From positions 124,001 to 188,000 of the forward strand of contig NZ_RBAL01000004.1 in assembly GCF_003626535.1 (NCBI RefSeq): 64,000 nt of DNA, written 5' to 3'. Under the pieces are notes generated by a model. It had not been told where the DNA came from, made no database searches, and saw only the letters and a program-made list of their open reading frames with translations. Origin of the DNA: Streptomyces hoynatensis (GTDB taxonomy: Bacteria; Actinomycetota; Actinomycetes; Streptomycetales; Streptomycetaceae). Of this stretch, positions 1-8,500 are shown piece by piece (position 1 is the first letter of the stretch; each line of letters starts with the position of its first letter). Position numbers and translations under genes: made by a program.

Positions 1-68
1 CCGGCGGTGCGGACTGGGGAACCGGATGTCACCCGGTTGGGTATTGCGGTGCGGCGTCGGGCACGCTA

Positions 69-1712
69 GTGCGGTGGCCGGTGGCCCTCGCCCCGGCGGC
101 GGGGCCGGGCCGGGAACGCGGCCGGGCAGGCTCGGTGAACTCCGGCGCCGCGCCGGCGAACGCCGGTGGAGCGCCGGCGAATGAGGTCGGGAGCGTGGAC
201 GAGGACGGGGTGCCCCAGGCGGCGGTGGCCGTGCGGGCGAGACAACGGACGGCGCAACGGGCGGCCGAAGGCGCAACTTCGGGGGACGCCGCGGGGGACC
301 CGGCGGCGCGCCGGGAGGGCGGCGCGGGCCGGGACGGCGGGTCCGATCCGGACGGGCGGTGGCTGCGGGCGGTCGTACACGCCGCGTTCCTCCTGCTGTT
401 CGCCTCCTCGCTGGGGCGTTACCTCATCCACCACACCGGCGAGGGCCGCGGCCCGTGGGTGCCCGGGCTGTTCGCGGCCTTCTTCCTGCTGTACGTCCTG
501 GGCCCGGCCCTCGCGCCCCCGCCGCCGCCGGGCGCCCGGCCCGCCGGGCGTCATCTGGCCTGGCTCGGCGCGGTGTCGGCGGTGTGGATCGCGCTGCTCG
601 GCGTCGCGCCGAGCGCCACCTGGTGCGCCATGCCGCTGCTGTTCGCGGGGCTGCACACGCTGCCCGCGCGCCTGTCGGTGCCGGTGGCGGCCGGGCTCAC
701 GGCGCTGGTCGTCGCCTCCGAGATCCGGGTGTCCGAGGGCGCCCTCAACCCGAACACGGTGGTCGCCCCGCCCGCGCTCGCCGCGGTGGCCACCGCCGTG
801 CTCGTCCACCTGCAACGGCAGACGGCCCGGCAGCGGCGGCTGATCGGGGACCTGGTCCGCGCCCGCCGCGAACTGGCCGCCACCGAGCGGCGGGCGGGGG
901 TGCTGGCGGAGCGGCAGCGGCTGTCCGCCGAGATCCACGACACCCTCGCCCAGGCGCTGTCCAGCCAGGGGATGCTGCTGCAGGCCGCGGAACGCACCTG
1001 GCACACCGCCCCGGAGGCCGCCCTCGGGCACGTCAGGGAGGCGGCGGCGCTCACCTCCCGCAGCCTGGCCGAGGCCCGCAGGTTCGTGCACGCGCTGGCC
1101 CCGGCCGACCTGCTGGAACGCGCCCTGCCCGAGGCGCTTGCCGCCCTGGCCGAGCGGGAGAGCGGCCGGGGACTGCGCGTGGAGTGCCGGGTCGACGGCA
1201 CGCCCGGCGCCCTGCCGGAGCGGGTGGCGGCGGCGCTGCTGCGGATCGCCCAGGGGGCGCTGGCCAACGTCCGGGAGCACGCGGCGGCGACGCGGGCGGT
1301 GGTGACCCTGACCTGCCTGGAGGACCGGATCGCGCTGGACGTCGCCGACAACGGCCGGGGCTTCGACCCGGCGGCCCACTTCCCGACCCCCGGGGACCCG
1401 GCTCCCGGGGACCCGGCTCCCGGGGACCGGGCTCCCGCCGACCGGGCGGGCGCGGACCGGGCTTTGGCAGACTGGGCGGGCGCGGACCGGACGGGCGCGG
1501 ACCGGACGGGCGTGGTGGGACACGAGCCGGGGCGTGCGCCAGGCGCCCGGCCGGGGCGGGGGCACGGGCTGCCGGCGATGCGGGCCCGGGCGCGGCAGTT
1601 GGGGGGAACCTGCACCGTGGAGTCGGCCCGGGGCGAGGGCACGGTGGTCTCGGTCGCCGTCCCGCTGCGCGCCGCCGGCGCCGCGGCCCCGGGCGAGGAG
1701 GAGCGCGCATGA
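69..1712 (+). CDS. NarL-type sensor histidine kinase
   Basis: Membrane sensor kinase expected to autophosphorylate and phosphorylate the response regulator encoded directly downstream. Residues 1-97 are Ala/Gly/Asp-rich and look disordered. Hydrophobic segments at about 101-120, 131-150, 163-180, 186-217 and 233-247 form the membrane part. The HisKA_3 helix carries phosphoacceptor His290 in RLSAEIHDTLAQ; the ATPase domain has the N box at Asn400, DNGRG at 427-431 and GHGLPAM at 498-504. Between these two glycine boxes (about 441-482) the ATP lid is enlarged by Pro/Gly/Asp/Arg repeats encoded by near-identical 15-bp units. The stop overlaps the next start (ATGA), so the two are co-translated. 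GTG at 69 gives the longest frame; an inner start such as GTG at 195 is equally possible. The stimulus is unknown. Confidence 0.9.
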   Translation: MRWPVALAPAAGPGRERGRAGSVNSGAAPANAGGAPANEVGSVDEDGVPQAAVAVRARQRTAQRAAEGATSGDAAGDPAARREGGAGRDGGSDPDGRWLRAVVHAAFLLLFASSLGRYLIHHTGEGRGPWVPGLFAAFFLLYVLGPALAPPPPPGARPAGRHLAWLGAVSAVWIALLGVAPSATWCAMPLLFAGLHTLPARLSVPVAAGLTALVVASEIRVSEGALNPNTVVAPPALAAVATAVLVHLQRQTARQRRLIGDLVRARRELAATERRAGVLAERQRLSAEIHDTLAQALSSQGMLLQAAERTWHTAPEAALGHVREAAALTSRSLAEARRFVHALAPADLLERALPEALAALAERESGRGLRVECRVDGTPGALPERVAAALLRIAQGALANVREHAAATRAVVTLTCLEDRIALDVADNGRGFDPAAHFPTPGDPAPGDPAPGDRAPADRAGADRALADWAGADRTGADRTGVVGHEPGRAPGARPGRGHGLPAMRARARQLGGTCTVESARGEGTVVSVAVPLRAAGAAAPGEEERA

Positions 1713-2371
1713 CCGATCCCGGTGGGGCGGCCGCCCCGATCCGGCTGCTGCTGTGCGACGACCACGCCGTGGTGCGCGCCGGGTTGCGCGCCTTGCTGGC
1801 GAGCGCCGAGGGCATCGAGGTGGCGGGGGAGGCGGGCAGCGGCGAGGAGGCCCTGGCGATGGCCGCGCGGGTGCGGCCCGACGTGGTGCTGATGGATCTG
1901 CAACTCGGGGCGGGCATGGACGGCGTGACCGCGACCCGCCGGCTGACGGCCGCCCGGGAGGCGGACGGCGGGGCGGGGCCGCGGGTGCTGGTGCTCACGA
2001 TGTTCGACACGGACGCCGACATCAGCCGCGCCATCGAGGCCGGGGCCACCGGCTACCTGCTCAAGGCGGGCAGGCCCGAGGAGCTGTTCGCCGCGATCCG
2101 GGAGGCCGCGGCCGGCCGGGCCGCCCTGTCGCCGCCGGTCGCCGGCCGGGTCCTGGCGCAATTGCGCAGCCCCCGCCCCGGCCTGTCGGACCGGGAGCGC
2201 GACATCCTCCGCCACCTGGCGCGCGGCCTGGGCAACCGGGAGATCGCCCGGGAACTGTTCGTCAGCGAGGCGACCGTGAAGGCCCATCTGAAGCGGCTCT
2301 ACGGCACGTTGGGCGTGCAGAGCCGGGCGAGCGCGGTGGCCGTGGCAAAGGAACGGCGGCTGCTGCCCTGA
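1709..2371 (+). CDS. NarL/FixJ response regulator
   Basis: DNA-binding partner of the kinase encoded just upstream. The receiver domain (about residues 11-130) has the acidic pair Asp17-Asp18, phosphorylatable Asp63 in VVLMDLQ, the Thr of LVLTMF and the Lys of LLKAG. The C-terminal LuxR-type helix-turn-helix starts at LSDRERDILRHLARG and contains the typical EATVKAHLKRLY recognition helix. Its 220 residues match the usual NarL size. The ATG start lies inside the kinase stop codon (ATGA), giving translational coupling. Targets cannot be read from the sequence; no transporter or stress gene adjoins the pair. Confidence 0.95.
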   Translation: MTDPGGAAAPIRLLLCDDHAVVRAGLRALLASAEGIEVAGEAGSGEEALAMAARVRPDVVLMDLQLGAGMDGVTATRRLTAAREADGGAGPRVLVLTMFDTDADISRAIEAGATGYLLKAGRPEELFAAIREAAAGRAALSPPVAGRVLAQLRSPRPGLSDRERDILRHLARGLGNREIARELFVSEATVKAHLKRLYGTLGVQSRASAVAVAKERRLLP

Positions 2372-2633
2372 GCCCGCGGCGCCGGCTCCCCGGAGGTTCA
2401 CCGGCCGGCCGCCGCCCCGCCCTCCTCGCGGCCCGCCACGCCCAGGCGGCAGCCGGGCGCCGGCCCAGGGGCGTGGGGGCCGGGGCGTGCGGCCCGCGGG
2501 TGGGGGCGTTGACGGGCCGCCGCGGCCCGCCGTTATGCTGCGGGCAGCGTCGCGTGCCGGTGGCGGACCGCGTCAGGCATGGAGGCGCCGGACCGGAAGG
2601 CGGTCTCGATGACCCTTTCCCCGCTCCCCGCCC

Positions 2634-3101
2634 GTGACTGAGGGCGAGCAGAACAGGCTCATCGCCTGGCACCGTGAACTGACCGCCGCCCACCGGCGAC
2701 TTCGCCGGGCCCTGGCGCTGGCGCGCGAGTCCCTCCACACCGGCGAAGGCGCCTCGGCGCGCGCCGACCTCCTGCTGTACTGCCATGGGTTCTGCGCCGC
2801 CCTCGGCGGGCACCACGCCCGCGAGGACGCCGGGCTGTTCCCCGAACTGGCCGCCCGCCACCCGGAGTTGCGGCCCACGCTCGCCAAGCTGACGCAGGAC
2901 CACGAGCTGATCGCCGCCCTGCTCGGGGAACTGGAGCGCGCGCTCGCCTCCGGCGCCCCGCCCGGCGAGGTGTCCCGGCACCTGGACGGACTCTCCGCGA
3001 TCATGGAGTCCCACTTCCGGTACGAGGAGCGCCGGCTGCTCGGCCCCCTCGCCAGGCTGGCGCTGGACGCGGACCCCCGGGCGCTCCTCGGCCCGCTCTG
3101 A
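2634..3101 (+). CDS. Hemerythrin-like HHE protein
   Basis: A 155-residue cytoplasmic protein with the hemerythrin cation-binding pattern: His13 in the first helix, GHHARED in the second, a central QDHELIAAL helix and ESHFRYEE near the C-terminus. These are the positions at which a four-helix bundle holds a di-iron centre. Such proteins bind oxygen or nitric oxide or sense redox state; which applies here is unknown. The start is the GTG at 2634, the first start in this frame after the upstream gap. It stands alone between the two-component pair and the padR-type gene. Confidence 0.8.
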   Translation: MTEGEQNRLIAWHRELTAAHRRLRRALALARESLHTGEGASARADLLLYCHGFCAALGGHHAREDAGLFPELAARHPELRPTLAKLTQDHELIAALLGELERALASGAPPGEVSRHLDGLSAIMESHFRYEERRLLGPLARLALDADPRALLGPL

Positions 3102-3143
3102 GCCTGCGGAAACCGGGGCGCCCGCCCGCGTAGGATCGGGGGC

Positions 3144-3151
3144 CGATATCG
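3144..3151. promoter_or_regulatory. GATATC palindrome upstream of padR-type gene
   Basis: The 8-bp palindrome CGATATCG lies 28 bp before the GTG of the PadR-family gene. The same octamer recurs, as part of a longer inverted repeat, upstream of the convergent permease gene (4881-4901). PadR proteins commonly autoregulate through AT-containing palindromes, so I infer an operator. Binding is not shown. Confidence 0.4.
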
Positions 3152-3179
3152 GTTTCTTCACTGCCGGAGGTGGGCTGCG

Positions 3180-3485
3180 GTGCGGGAGTTCCAGCGGGGC
3201 GCGGTGCGGCTGCACATCCTGCACCACGCGGCCGAGGGGGAGGTCCACGGGGCCTGGCTGACCGGGGAACTCGCCCGCCACGGCCACCGGATCAGCCCGG
3301 GAACCCTGTACCCGACGCTGCACCGGCTGGAGGCCGAGGGGCTGCTGGCCTCGGAACAGCGGGTGGTCGAGGGCCGCACCCGGCGCGTCTACCGGGCGAC
3401 GCCGGCGGGCCGGCGGGCGCTCGCCGAGGACCGCAGGGCGCTGCGCGAACTGGCCCGCGAGGTCCTCGGCGAGGAGGCGCCCTGA
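3180..3485 (+). CDS. PadR-family transcriptional regulator
   Basis: A 101-residue winged-helix repressor consisting almost entirely of the PadR DNA-binding domain. The helix-turn-helix and wing are recognisable as PGTLYPTLHRLEAEGLL followed by RRVYRATPAGRRAL; the long C-terminal dimerisation helix of larger PadR proteins is nearly absent. GTG at 3180 follows a GGAGG motif at the correct distance. The gene converges on an APC permease gene whose promoter carries the same GATATC motif as this promoter, which suggests the regulator controls itself and the permease. Confidence 0.9.
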   Translation: MREFQRGAVRLHILHHAAEGEVHGAWLTGELARHGHRISPGTLYPTLHRLEAEGLLASEQRVVEGRTRRVYRATPAGRRALAEDRRALRELAREVLGEEAP

Positions 3486-3567
3486 GCCGCGGCGCAGGGC
3501 CGGTGCGTGCGGCGGCGCACGGGCCGGTGCGGTGCCGGTCCGCGCGGCAGGCGGCGCCGGCGCGCGC

Positions 3568-4839
3568 TCAGCCGCGGGCGGACCGGGCGCGCCGCAGCGC
3601 GTAGGCGGCGGCCCCGGCGGCGAGCACCGCCGCGCCCGCGAGGACGGAGGGCGGCGGAAGCGCGAAGGCCAGGAGGAGGCAGCCGGCGAGCCCGACGGCG
3701 GGAATCAGGCGGTGGGGGCGGCCCTCGGCCGGAGTGAGGGTCCAGGCGGAGGCGTTGGCCAGCGCGTAGTAGACGAGCACCGCGAAGGAGGAGAACCCGA
3801 TCGCGCCGCGCAGGTCCGCCGTGGCCGCGAGGACGGACACCACGGCGCCGACGAGCAGTTCCGCGCGGTGGGGCACCGCGAAACGCGGGTGGACGGCGGC
3901 CAGGGCGTGCGGAAGGTGCCGGTCGCGGGCCATCGCCAGGATGGTGCGCGAGACCCCGAGCACGAGGGCGAGCAGGGAGCCGAGCGCCGCGACGGCCCCG
4001 CCGGCCCGGACGACGGGGACGAGCCCGCCGGCGCCCGCGGCCCGCGTGGCCTCCGCCAGCGGCGCCCCCGCCTCGGCGAGCCGCCGCGGGCCGAGCACCA
4101 GCAGCACGGAGACGGCGACCGCGGCGTAGACGAGCAGGGTGATGCCGAGCGCGAGCGGGATCGCCCGCGGGATCGTGCGGGCCGGGTCGCGTACCTCCTC
4201 GCCCAGGGTGGCGATCCGCGCGTACCCGGCGAAGGCGAAGAAGAGCAGGCCGGTGGCCTCCAGCACCCCGCCCACGCCGGCGCCCTGGCCGCCCGCCAGG
4301 CGGGCGGTGCCGGGCGGGCCGGAGGCGAGGAGGGCGGTCACCGTGGCCGCGAGCACCACCAGGGTCACCGCGACGATCGCCCGGGTCAGCAGCGCGGACT
4401 TGCGTACTCCCGCATAGTTCACGGCCGTCAGCGCCACCACCGCCGCCACCGCGACCGCGCGCGCCTGCCCCGGCCACACGTAGGTGCCGACGGTGAGGGC
4501 CATCGCCGCGCAGGAGGAGGTCTTGCCGACGACGAAGCCCCAGCCGGCGAGGTAGCCCCAGAACGGGCCCAGCCGTTGCGTGGCGTAGACGTAGGTGCCG
4601 CCCGAGGCCGGGTGGCGGGCCGCGAGGCGCGCCGAGGAGGTGGCGTTGCAGTACGCGACCACGGCGGCGAGGGCCAGGCCGAGCAGCAGCCAGGAACCGG
4701 CGGCCCGCGCCGCCGGGGCCGGGGCGGCGAAGATCCCGGCGCCGATCATCGACCCCAGGCCGATCACGACGGCGTCCGGCAGCCCCAGCCGCCGCCGCAG
4801 CCGCTCCGGCGCGTCCCGCCCGGGCGAGGGTCCGCCCAT
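3568..4839 (-). CDS. APC-family amino acid/polyamine permease
   Basis: A 423-residue inner-membrane permease of the amino acid-polyamine-organocation superfamily. The signature GLGSMIGAGIFAAPAP sits in the first membrane segment (about residues 27-42), and ASGGTYVYATQRLGPFWGYL is the conserved loop after the second. Enough hydrophobic segments follow for the usual twelve. The substrate cannot be assigned; proton-coupled amino acid uptake or exchange is typical. The N-terminal 15 residues are polar and cytoplasmic. It is transcribed toward the padR-type gene, and the inverted repeat 42-60 bp upstream is the likely operator. Confidence 0.9.
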   Translation of the reverse strand: MGGPSPGRDAPERLRRRLGLPDAVVIGLGSMIGAGIFAAPAPAARAAGSWLLLGLALAAVVAYCNATSSARLAARHPASGGTYVYATQRLGPFWGYLAGWGFVVGKTSSCAAMALTVGTYVWPGQARAVAVAAVVALTAVNYAGVRKSALLTRAIVAVTLVVLAATVTALLASGPPGTARLAGGQGAGVGGVLEATGLLFFAFAGYARIATLGEEVRDPARTIPRAIPLALGITLLVYAAVAVSVLLVLGPRRLAEAGAPLAEATRAAGAGGLVPVVRAGGAVAALGSLLALVLGVSRTILAMARDRHLPHALAAVHPRFAVPHRAELLVGAVVSVLAATADLRGAIGFSSFAVLVYYALANASAWTLTPAEGRPHRLIPAVGLAGCLLLAFALPPPSVLAGAAVLAAGAAAYALRRARSARG

Positions 4840-4880
4840 CGCCCTCCTCCTCGGCCGCCCGGGGCCTCCCCTACGGACCC

Positions 4881-4901
4881 CGATATCGACAGACGATATC
4901 C
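4881..4901. promoter_or_regulatory. GATATCG inverted repeat (candidate PadR operator)
   Basis: GATATCG at 4882-4888 and CGATATC at 4894-4900 form a perfect 7-bp inverted repeat with a 5-bp spacer. It lies 42-60 bp upstream of the permease start codon, where a repressor would block RNA polymerase. The core octamer CGATATCG also precedes the PadR-family gene. That a PadR protein binds here is inferred from the shared motif. Confidence 0.55.
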
Positions 4902-5130
4902 GACCCCGGCTCCCGCCCGCCCCGCCCTCCCTTCAAGCCTCGGCGCACAGCCCCCGGGGGCCCCTCCGGAGGGGAACGCGTGCACGCCCCACCCCGGCCG
5001 AGGAGCGGGCCCTCCGGCCGGGTCCCGTTCGGCACCCGCCTCCCGCCGGCCTTCACCGGCGGCCCAAGGCGCACCCCGCGCAGTCCCGAGGGCCGCGGCG
5101 TTCGCCTCGGGCACGAGCCGCGGCAGCGCC

Positions 5131-5170
5131 GGTGCAGGTGCAGGTGCAGGTGCAGGTGCAGGTGCCGGTG
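5131..5170. repeat. GGTGCA hexanucleotide repeat
   Basis: Five perfect GGTGCA units (5131-5160) are followed by the variants GGTGCC and GGTG. The array ends one base before the stop codon of the lysR-type gene, so it lies in that gene's 3' untranslated RNA. Unit number in such arrays can change by replication slippage; no function is evident. Confidence 0.85.
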
Positions 5171-5171
5171 C

Positions 5172-6023
5172 TCAGGGGCGGTACGCGGCCGTCGCGATCC
5201 TGACGAAGGAGCGGATCAGTGGGTTGCTGTCGCCTTCGTTCCACACCGCCACCACCCGGCTCGGCGCCATGTCGATCAGCGGCACCGCGGCCAGGTCTGC
5301 GGGCAGGTCGTGCCCGAGCGGGGCCAGGCCGACCGTGCCGTTCCACAGCACGGCGTGCAGGCATTCCTGGACGGCGCGCACCACGGGCCCCTCGCGCGGC
5401 CTGCCGCCGTTCCAGTACGACTGCCAGAGGGGGTCGGTGCCCTGCGGGAACTGGAACCAGCGGCGGTCGTTCAGCTCGGCCAGCCGCAGCCGGTCGCGGC
5501 GGGCCAGCGGATCGTCGGCGCGCAGGACCACCCCGACCGGATCGGCCCGCAGCGCACGCACCGTCAGGGCGGTCTCGTCGAACGGCGCCCGAGTCAGGGC
5601 GACGTCGACCAGTCCGGCGCGCAGCCCGCAGGTGGGGTCGCTCAGATCGGCGTCGCGGATGCGGATGTCGATGCCGGGGTGGCTTCGGCGATAGACGGCG
5701 GCCAGCCGTGACACTCCCGGGTCGGTGCCGTCGCCCAGGATGCCGACGGTGAGGGCCGCGACGCCGGCCGCCGCGCTCACCCGTGCCCGGACGTGGTCGG
5801 CGTGGTCGAGGAGGGCCCGCGCCTCGTCGAGCAGCACGGTGCCCACCGCAGTGAGCGCGACGCCGGTGGACGAGCGGGTGAACAGCAAGGCCCCGACATC
5901 GGCCTCCAGTTGCTTGATCGCCCGGCTCAGCGGCGGCTGGCTCATGTGCAGTCGGGCGGCGGCCCGGCCGAAGTGGCGTTCCTCGGCGACCGCCACGAAA
6001 TAGCGCAGGGTCCGTAGCTCCAC
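5172..6023 (-). CDS. LysR-family transcriptional regulator
   Basis: A 283-residue LysR-type regulator. The N-terminal winged helix covers residues 1-60, with the typical FVAVAEERHFGRAAARLHMS and QPPLSRAIKQLE. An effector-binding domain follows. I chose the GTG at 6023, which gives the canonical ELRTLRYF start directly before the HTH; the same frame continues upstream, but that part resembles no LysR protein. A T-N11-A dyad lies 8 bp upstream. The divergently oriented sequence that it would normally control looks degraded, so this may be an orphan regulator. The co-inducer is unknown. Confidence 0.92.
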   Translation of the reverse strand: MELRTLRYFVAVAEERHFGRAAARLHMSQPPLSRAIKQLEADVGALLFTRSSTGVALTAVGTVLLDEARALLDHADHVRARVSAAAGVAALTVGILGDGTDPGVSRLAAVYRRSHPGIDIRIRDADLSDPTCGLRAGLVDVALTRAPFDETALTVRALRADPVGVVLRADDPLARRDRLRLAELNDRRWFQFPQGTDPLWQSYWNGGRPREGPVVRAVQECLHAVLWNGTVGLAPLGHDLPADLAAVPLIDMAPSRVVAVWNEGDSNPLIRSFVRIATAAYRP

Positions 6024-6030
6024 GCTGCAA

Positions 6031-6049
6031 CGATACCCACGAGGTATCG
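6031..6049. promoter_or_regulatory. LysR-type (T-N11-A) operator
   Basis: CGATACC and GGTATCG form a perfect 7-bp inverted repeat around CACGA. The T at 6034 and A at 6046 give the T-N11-A spacing typical of LysR binding sites. The site is 8 bp upstream of the lysR-type start and faces the divergent remnant, as expected for autoregulation. Confidence 0.65.
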
Positions 6050-6104
6050 GCCTTGCGGAAGGGGTTTTGGACACCGGCGGGGCGTCGGCGGTGCACTCGT
6101 GAGC

Positions 6105-6292
6105 ATGACCGAAGCAGCAAGGACCAGCGAGCCGCAGGCCGCCCCGCCGTATCGGTGGTGGGGCCCGGCGAGGGCGAGAGGATCGTCCGGGACCTCCGGG
6201 AGATGCGCGCCGGTGGCCGGCCGCCGACGCCGCAGGCCACGGCCGGCGCGATGAGCCGCTACGCCACCGAACCCGCCACCGACCTGGCCTGA
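6105..6292 (+). pseudogene. Possible frameshifted remnant divergent from lysR
   Basis: An ATG at 6105 opens a frame (MTEAARTSEPQAAPPYRWW) that loses protein-like character near 6160. The adjacent frame then continues with GPGEGERIVRDLREMRAG and stops at 6290-6292. Read together they make about 62 residues interrupted by one frameshift. The position, divergent from the lysR-type gene across its operator, is where the regulated target gene would be. The PYRWWGPGEGERI-like stretch faintly recalls the start of cupin-type proteins, but this is too little for an assignment. It may be noise. Confidence 0.3.
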
Positions 6293-6463
6293 CGCCGACG
6301 GGACGGCACGTCAGGCCGCCCTCCTTCCGGCCGGCCGGGGCCGTGGCGCTCCCGCCTCCGGCGTCCGGGTCCCCCGGACGACGGGCCGGGCCTTGCCAGG
6401 GCTCCCCGGCAGACAACGCAATCGACGGGCCCCCGCGAACCGGTGGCCCATGAACGGGAAACC

Positions 6464-6823
6464 ATGAACATCGCCTATGGAATCGTCGCGGGGCTGCTCG
6501 CCCTCTTCTACCTCTACTCCGGCACGCTGAAGGTGAGCCGGAGCCGCGATCGGCTCCGGCCGATGATGGCCTGGGTCGATCGCGTACCCTTGCCCGTCCT
6601 CAGGGCGCTGGGGGCGGTCGAAATACTCGGCGCGGCCGGCTTGATCCTGCCGCCGCTGACCGGCATCGCCCCCTGGCTGGCACTGGCCGCGGCCCTCGGC
6701 TTCGTACTCCTGCAGGCCGGTGCGATCGCCGTCCACCTGACCGGCGAAGACCGCCGGATCACGCTCAACGCCGGGCTCATCGCCACTGCGGCCGTGACCG
6801 TCTGGCTGGCCACCGGGCTCTGA
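6464..6823 (+). CDS. DoxX-like small membrane protein
   Basis: A 119-residue integral membrane protein with four hydrophobic segments (about residues 4-22, 45-64, 67-88 and 97-117). The N-terminal GIVAGLLALFYLYSGTLKVSRS matches the DoxX/DoxX-like pattern of a first membrane helix ending in a short basic segment. Homologues are usually annotated as DoxX-family proteins without an established reaction. ATG at 6464 is preferred to an in-frame GTG at 6443, because it begins directly before the first membrane helix and has a purine-rich stretch upstream. Confidence 0.75.
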   Translation: MNIAYGIVAGLLALFYLYSGTLKVSRSRDRLRPMMAWVDRVPLPVLRALGAVEILGAAGLILPPLTGIAPWLALAAALGFVLLQAGAIAVHLTGEDRRITLNAGLIATAAVTVWLATGL

Positions 6824-7113
6824 TCGGGCACCGTCCCCGAACCTGCGGATACGACGGTGAAACCGGCCGCCCCACGGCCGCTGCTCCTCTCTCGCGAACG
6901 TCGCCCACGCCGCCACTCACCCGCTGCCGGCCGAGGCGTACCCGGCCCGCCGTCCGGGCGCGGGTGGGGCTGCGGGCGGCGTTCGCGCCGGGACTCGCCG
7001 CCGACCCCCTGTCCCGCGCGGCGAAGGAGACCGCTTCCGGCACGACGCTGTCCGCCGCACCTCCCTTCCTCCACACTGGGCGTGGACGGGGAAACGGGGG
7101 AGTGGAGACGGGC

Positions 7114-8478
7114 ATGGACGGCGGCGACGGCAGACACGGCGGCGGGGCCGGAGGCGGCGGCGGGGCCGGAGGCGGCAGCGGCGGCAGACACGACGGCGGC
7201 GGGGACGGCACGGACGCCGAGCCGGCGGTTCCGGCGGCCAGGCGCGGGGAACTCGACGCGCTGCGCGCCCTGGTCGTGCTGGGCCTGGTCTTCTTCCACG
7301 CCGCCCTCGTGTTCGCCCCGGACGACGATTTCTACGTCAAGAACGCGGAGACCACCGGCGCCGTCACCGTGCTGGCCGGGTTCGGCGTGGTGTGGGCGAT
7401 GCCGATGCTGTTCCTCGTCGCCGGCCTCGGCGCCCGCCACTCGGTGCGCCGCCGCGGCCCCGGCGGGTTCGCCAGGGAACGCCTGCTGCGCCTGGGCGTT
7501 CCGCTGGTCTTCGCCTCCCTCGCCCTCAACCCGCTGCCGCAGTGGCTGCGGCTCCGGGCCGCCGACCCCGGCTATCACGAGCCCTACTGGCGCTTCTGGC
7601 CCCGCTTCCTCGACGTGCACGTGGAGCCGGGCGACTTCCCCTTCGTGCTCGGCGGCCGCCACTTCGAGACCGGGCACCTGTGGTTCGTCGTGCTCCTGCT
7701 CGCCTTCTGCCTGCTTCTGGCGCCGGTGGCCGCGCCCCTCGCCGCCTGGGGTGAGCGGGTGGGTGCCGCGCCGGCGCGGCACCCGGTCCTCCTCCTGCTG
7801 CCCGCGCTGCCGCTGGCGCTGCTGAACTCGCTGCTTGGCATGGAGGAGGACTTCGCGGGCTGGAACCGCTGGGCCTACCTGCTGTTCTTCCTCTGGGGCT
7901 ACGCCCTGGCCGAGGACCCGCGCCTGCGGCCCCTCCTGCGCCGCCACGCCGTGCCGGCCGGCGTGCTCGGGCTCCTGCTGTTCGCCGCCTGCGCGCCCGG
8001 ATTCGTCGCCGGGGACGACCCGTTCACCGACGGCGGCCCGTTCGCGCTGGCCACCAGGGCGCTGTTCGGGGCGGCCGGGTGGTGCTGGGTGCTGGCCCTC
8101 CTCGGACTGCTCGACCGGGCCGGGCCGCGCGCCGCCGCCCCCCGCGAGCCGGGCACGCGCCCCCGCCGCGCCGGGCGAGGCGCCAGGGCGCGCGCGTACC
8201 TCACCACCGCCGCGCTGCCGCTGTACGTGCTGCACCAGCCGGTGGTGGTGGCCTTCGCCTACGCGGTGGTCGGCCTGCCCCTGCCGATCGCGCTCAAGTA
8301 CGCCGCGATCGTGGCCGGTTCGCTGGCGGTGATTCTCGTGCTCTACGAGGGGGCGGTGCGCAGGACGCGGGCGACGCGCTTCCTCTTCGGCATGCGCCCC
8401 GCGCCCCGCCCCCCGCGCCCGGCCCCGGCCGGCCCCACGACGGCCCCCCGCCGCCCCGCCACCCCACCCGCACGCTGA
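7114..8478 (+). CDS. Acyltransferase-3 family membrane protein
   Basis: A 454-residue polytopic membrane protein of the acyltransferase-3/OpgC type, which moves acyl groups onto sugars or other extracytoplasmic acceptors. The family signature RRGELDALRALVVLGLVFFHA occupies residues 43-63, with the conserved Arg51 and His62. About ten membrane segments follow to residue ~430. Unusual parts are a glycine-rich N-terminus (residues 2-33, almost pure Gly/His/Asp) and a Pro/Ala-rich C-terminal tail. ATG at 7114 was chosen because GGAGACGGG stands just upstream; a GTG at 7102 is also possible. The acyl donor and acceptor are unknown. Confidence 0.85.
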   Translation: MDGGDGRHGGGAGGGGGAGGGSGGRHDGGGDGTDAEPAVPAARRGELDALRALVVLGLVFFHAALVFAPDDDFYVKNAETTGAVTVLAGFGVVWAMPMLFLVAGLGARHSVRRRGPGGFARERLLRLGVPLVFASLALNPLPQWLRLRAADPGYHEPYWRFWPRFLDVHVEPGDFPFVLGGRHFETGHLWFVVLLLAFCLLLAPVAAPLAAWGERVGAAPARHPVLLLLPALPLALLNSLLGMEEDFAGWNRWAYLLFFLWGYALAEDPRLRPLLRRHAVPAGVLGLLLFAACAPGFVAGDDPFTDGGPFALATRALFGAAGWCWVLALLGLLDRAGPRAAAPREPGTRPRRAGRGARARAYLTTAALPLYVLHQPVVVAFAYAVVGLPLPIALKYAAIVAGSLAVILVLYEGAVRRTRATRFLFGMRPAPRPPRPAPAGPTTAPRRPATPPAR

Positions 8479-8500
8479 TCGGCGTGCGCCACCGGGCGGC

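Larger units (their letters stand above)
4840..5171. other. Gene-free stretch between permease start and lysR end
   Basis: These 332 bp hold the permease promoter, with the GATATC inverted repeat near 4890, then GC-rich sequence with no gene-like frame, and a hexanucleotide repeat just 3' of the lysR-type gene. No convincing RNA gene is visible. Confidence 0.6.
6024..6463. other. Intergenic stretch with degraded frame
   Basis: Between the lysR-type start and the DoxX-like gene lie the LTTR box, a short possibly frameshifted coding remnant (6105-6292), and about 150 bp of GC-rich DNA in which I see nothing recognisable. Confidence 0.5.

Noticed and set aside
3532..5694. A 720-residue plus-strand frame
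   Set aside because: It runs opposite to the APC permease and LysR genes, whose domains are clear; the frame has Arg/Ala/Gly-rich translation with no domain. It is a shadow of high-GC codon bias.
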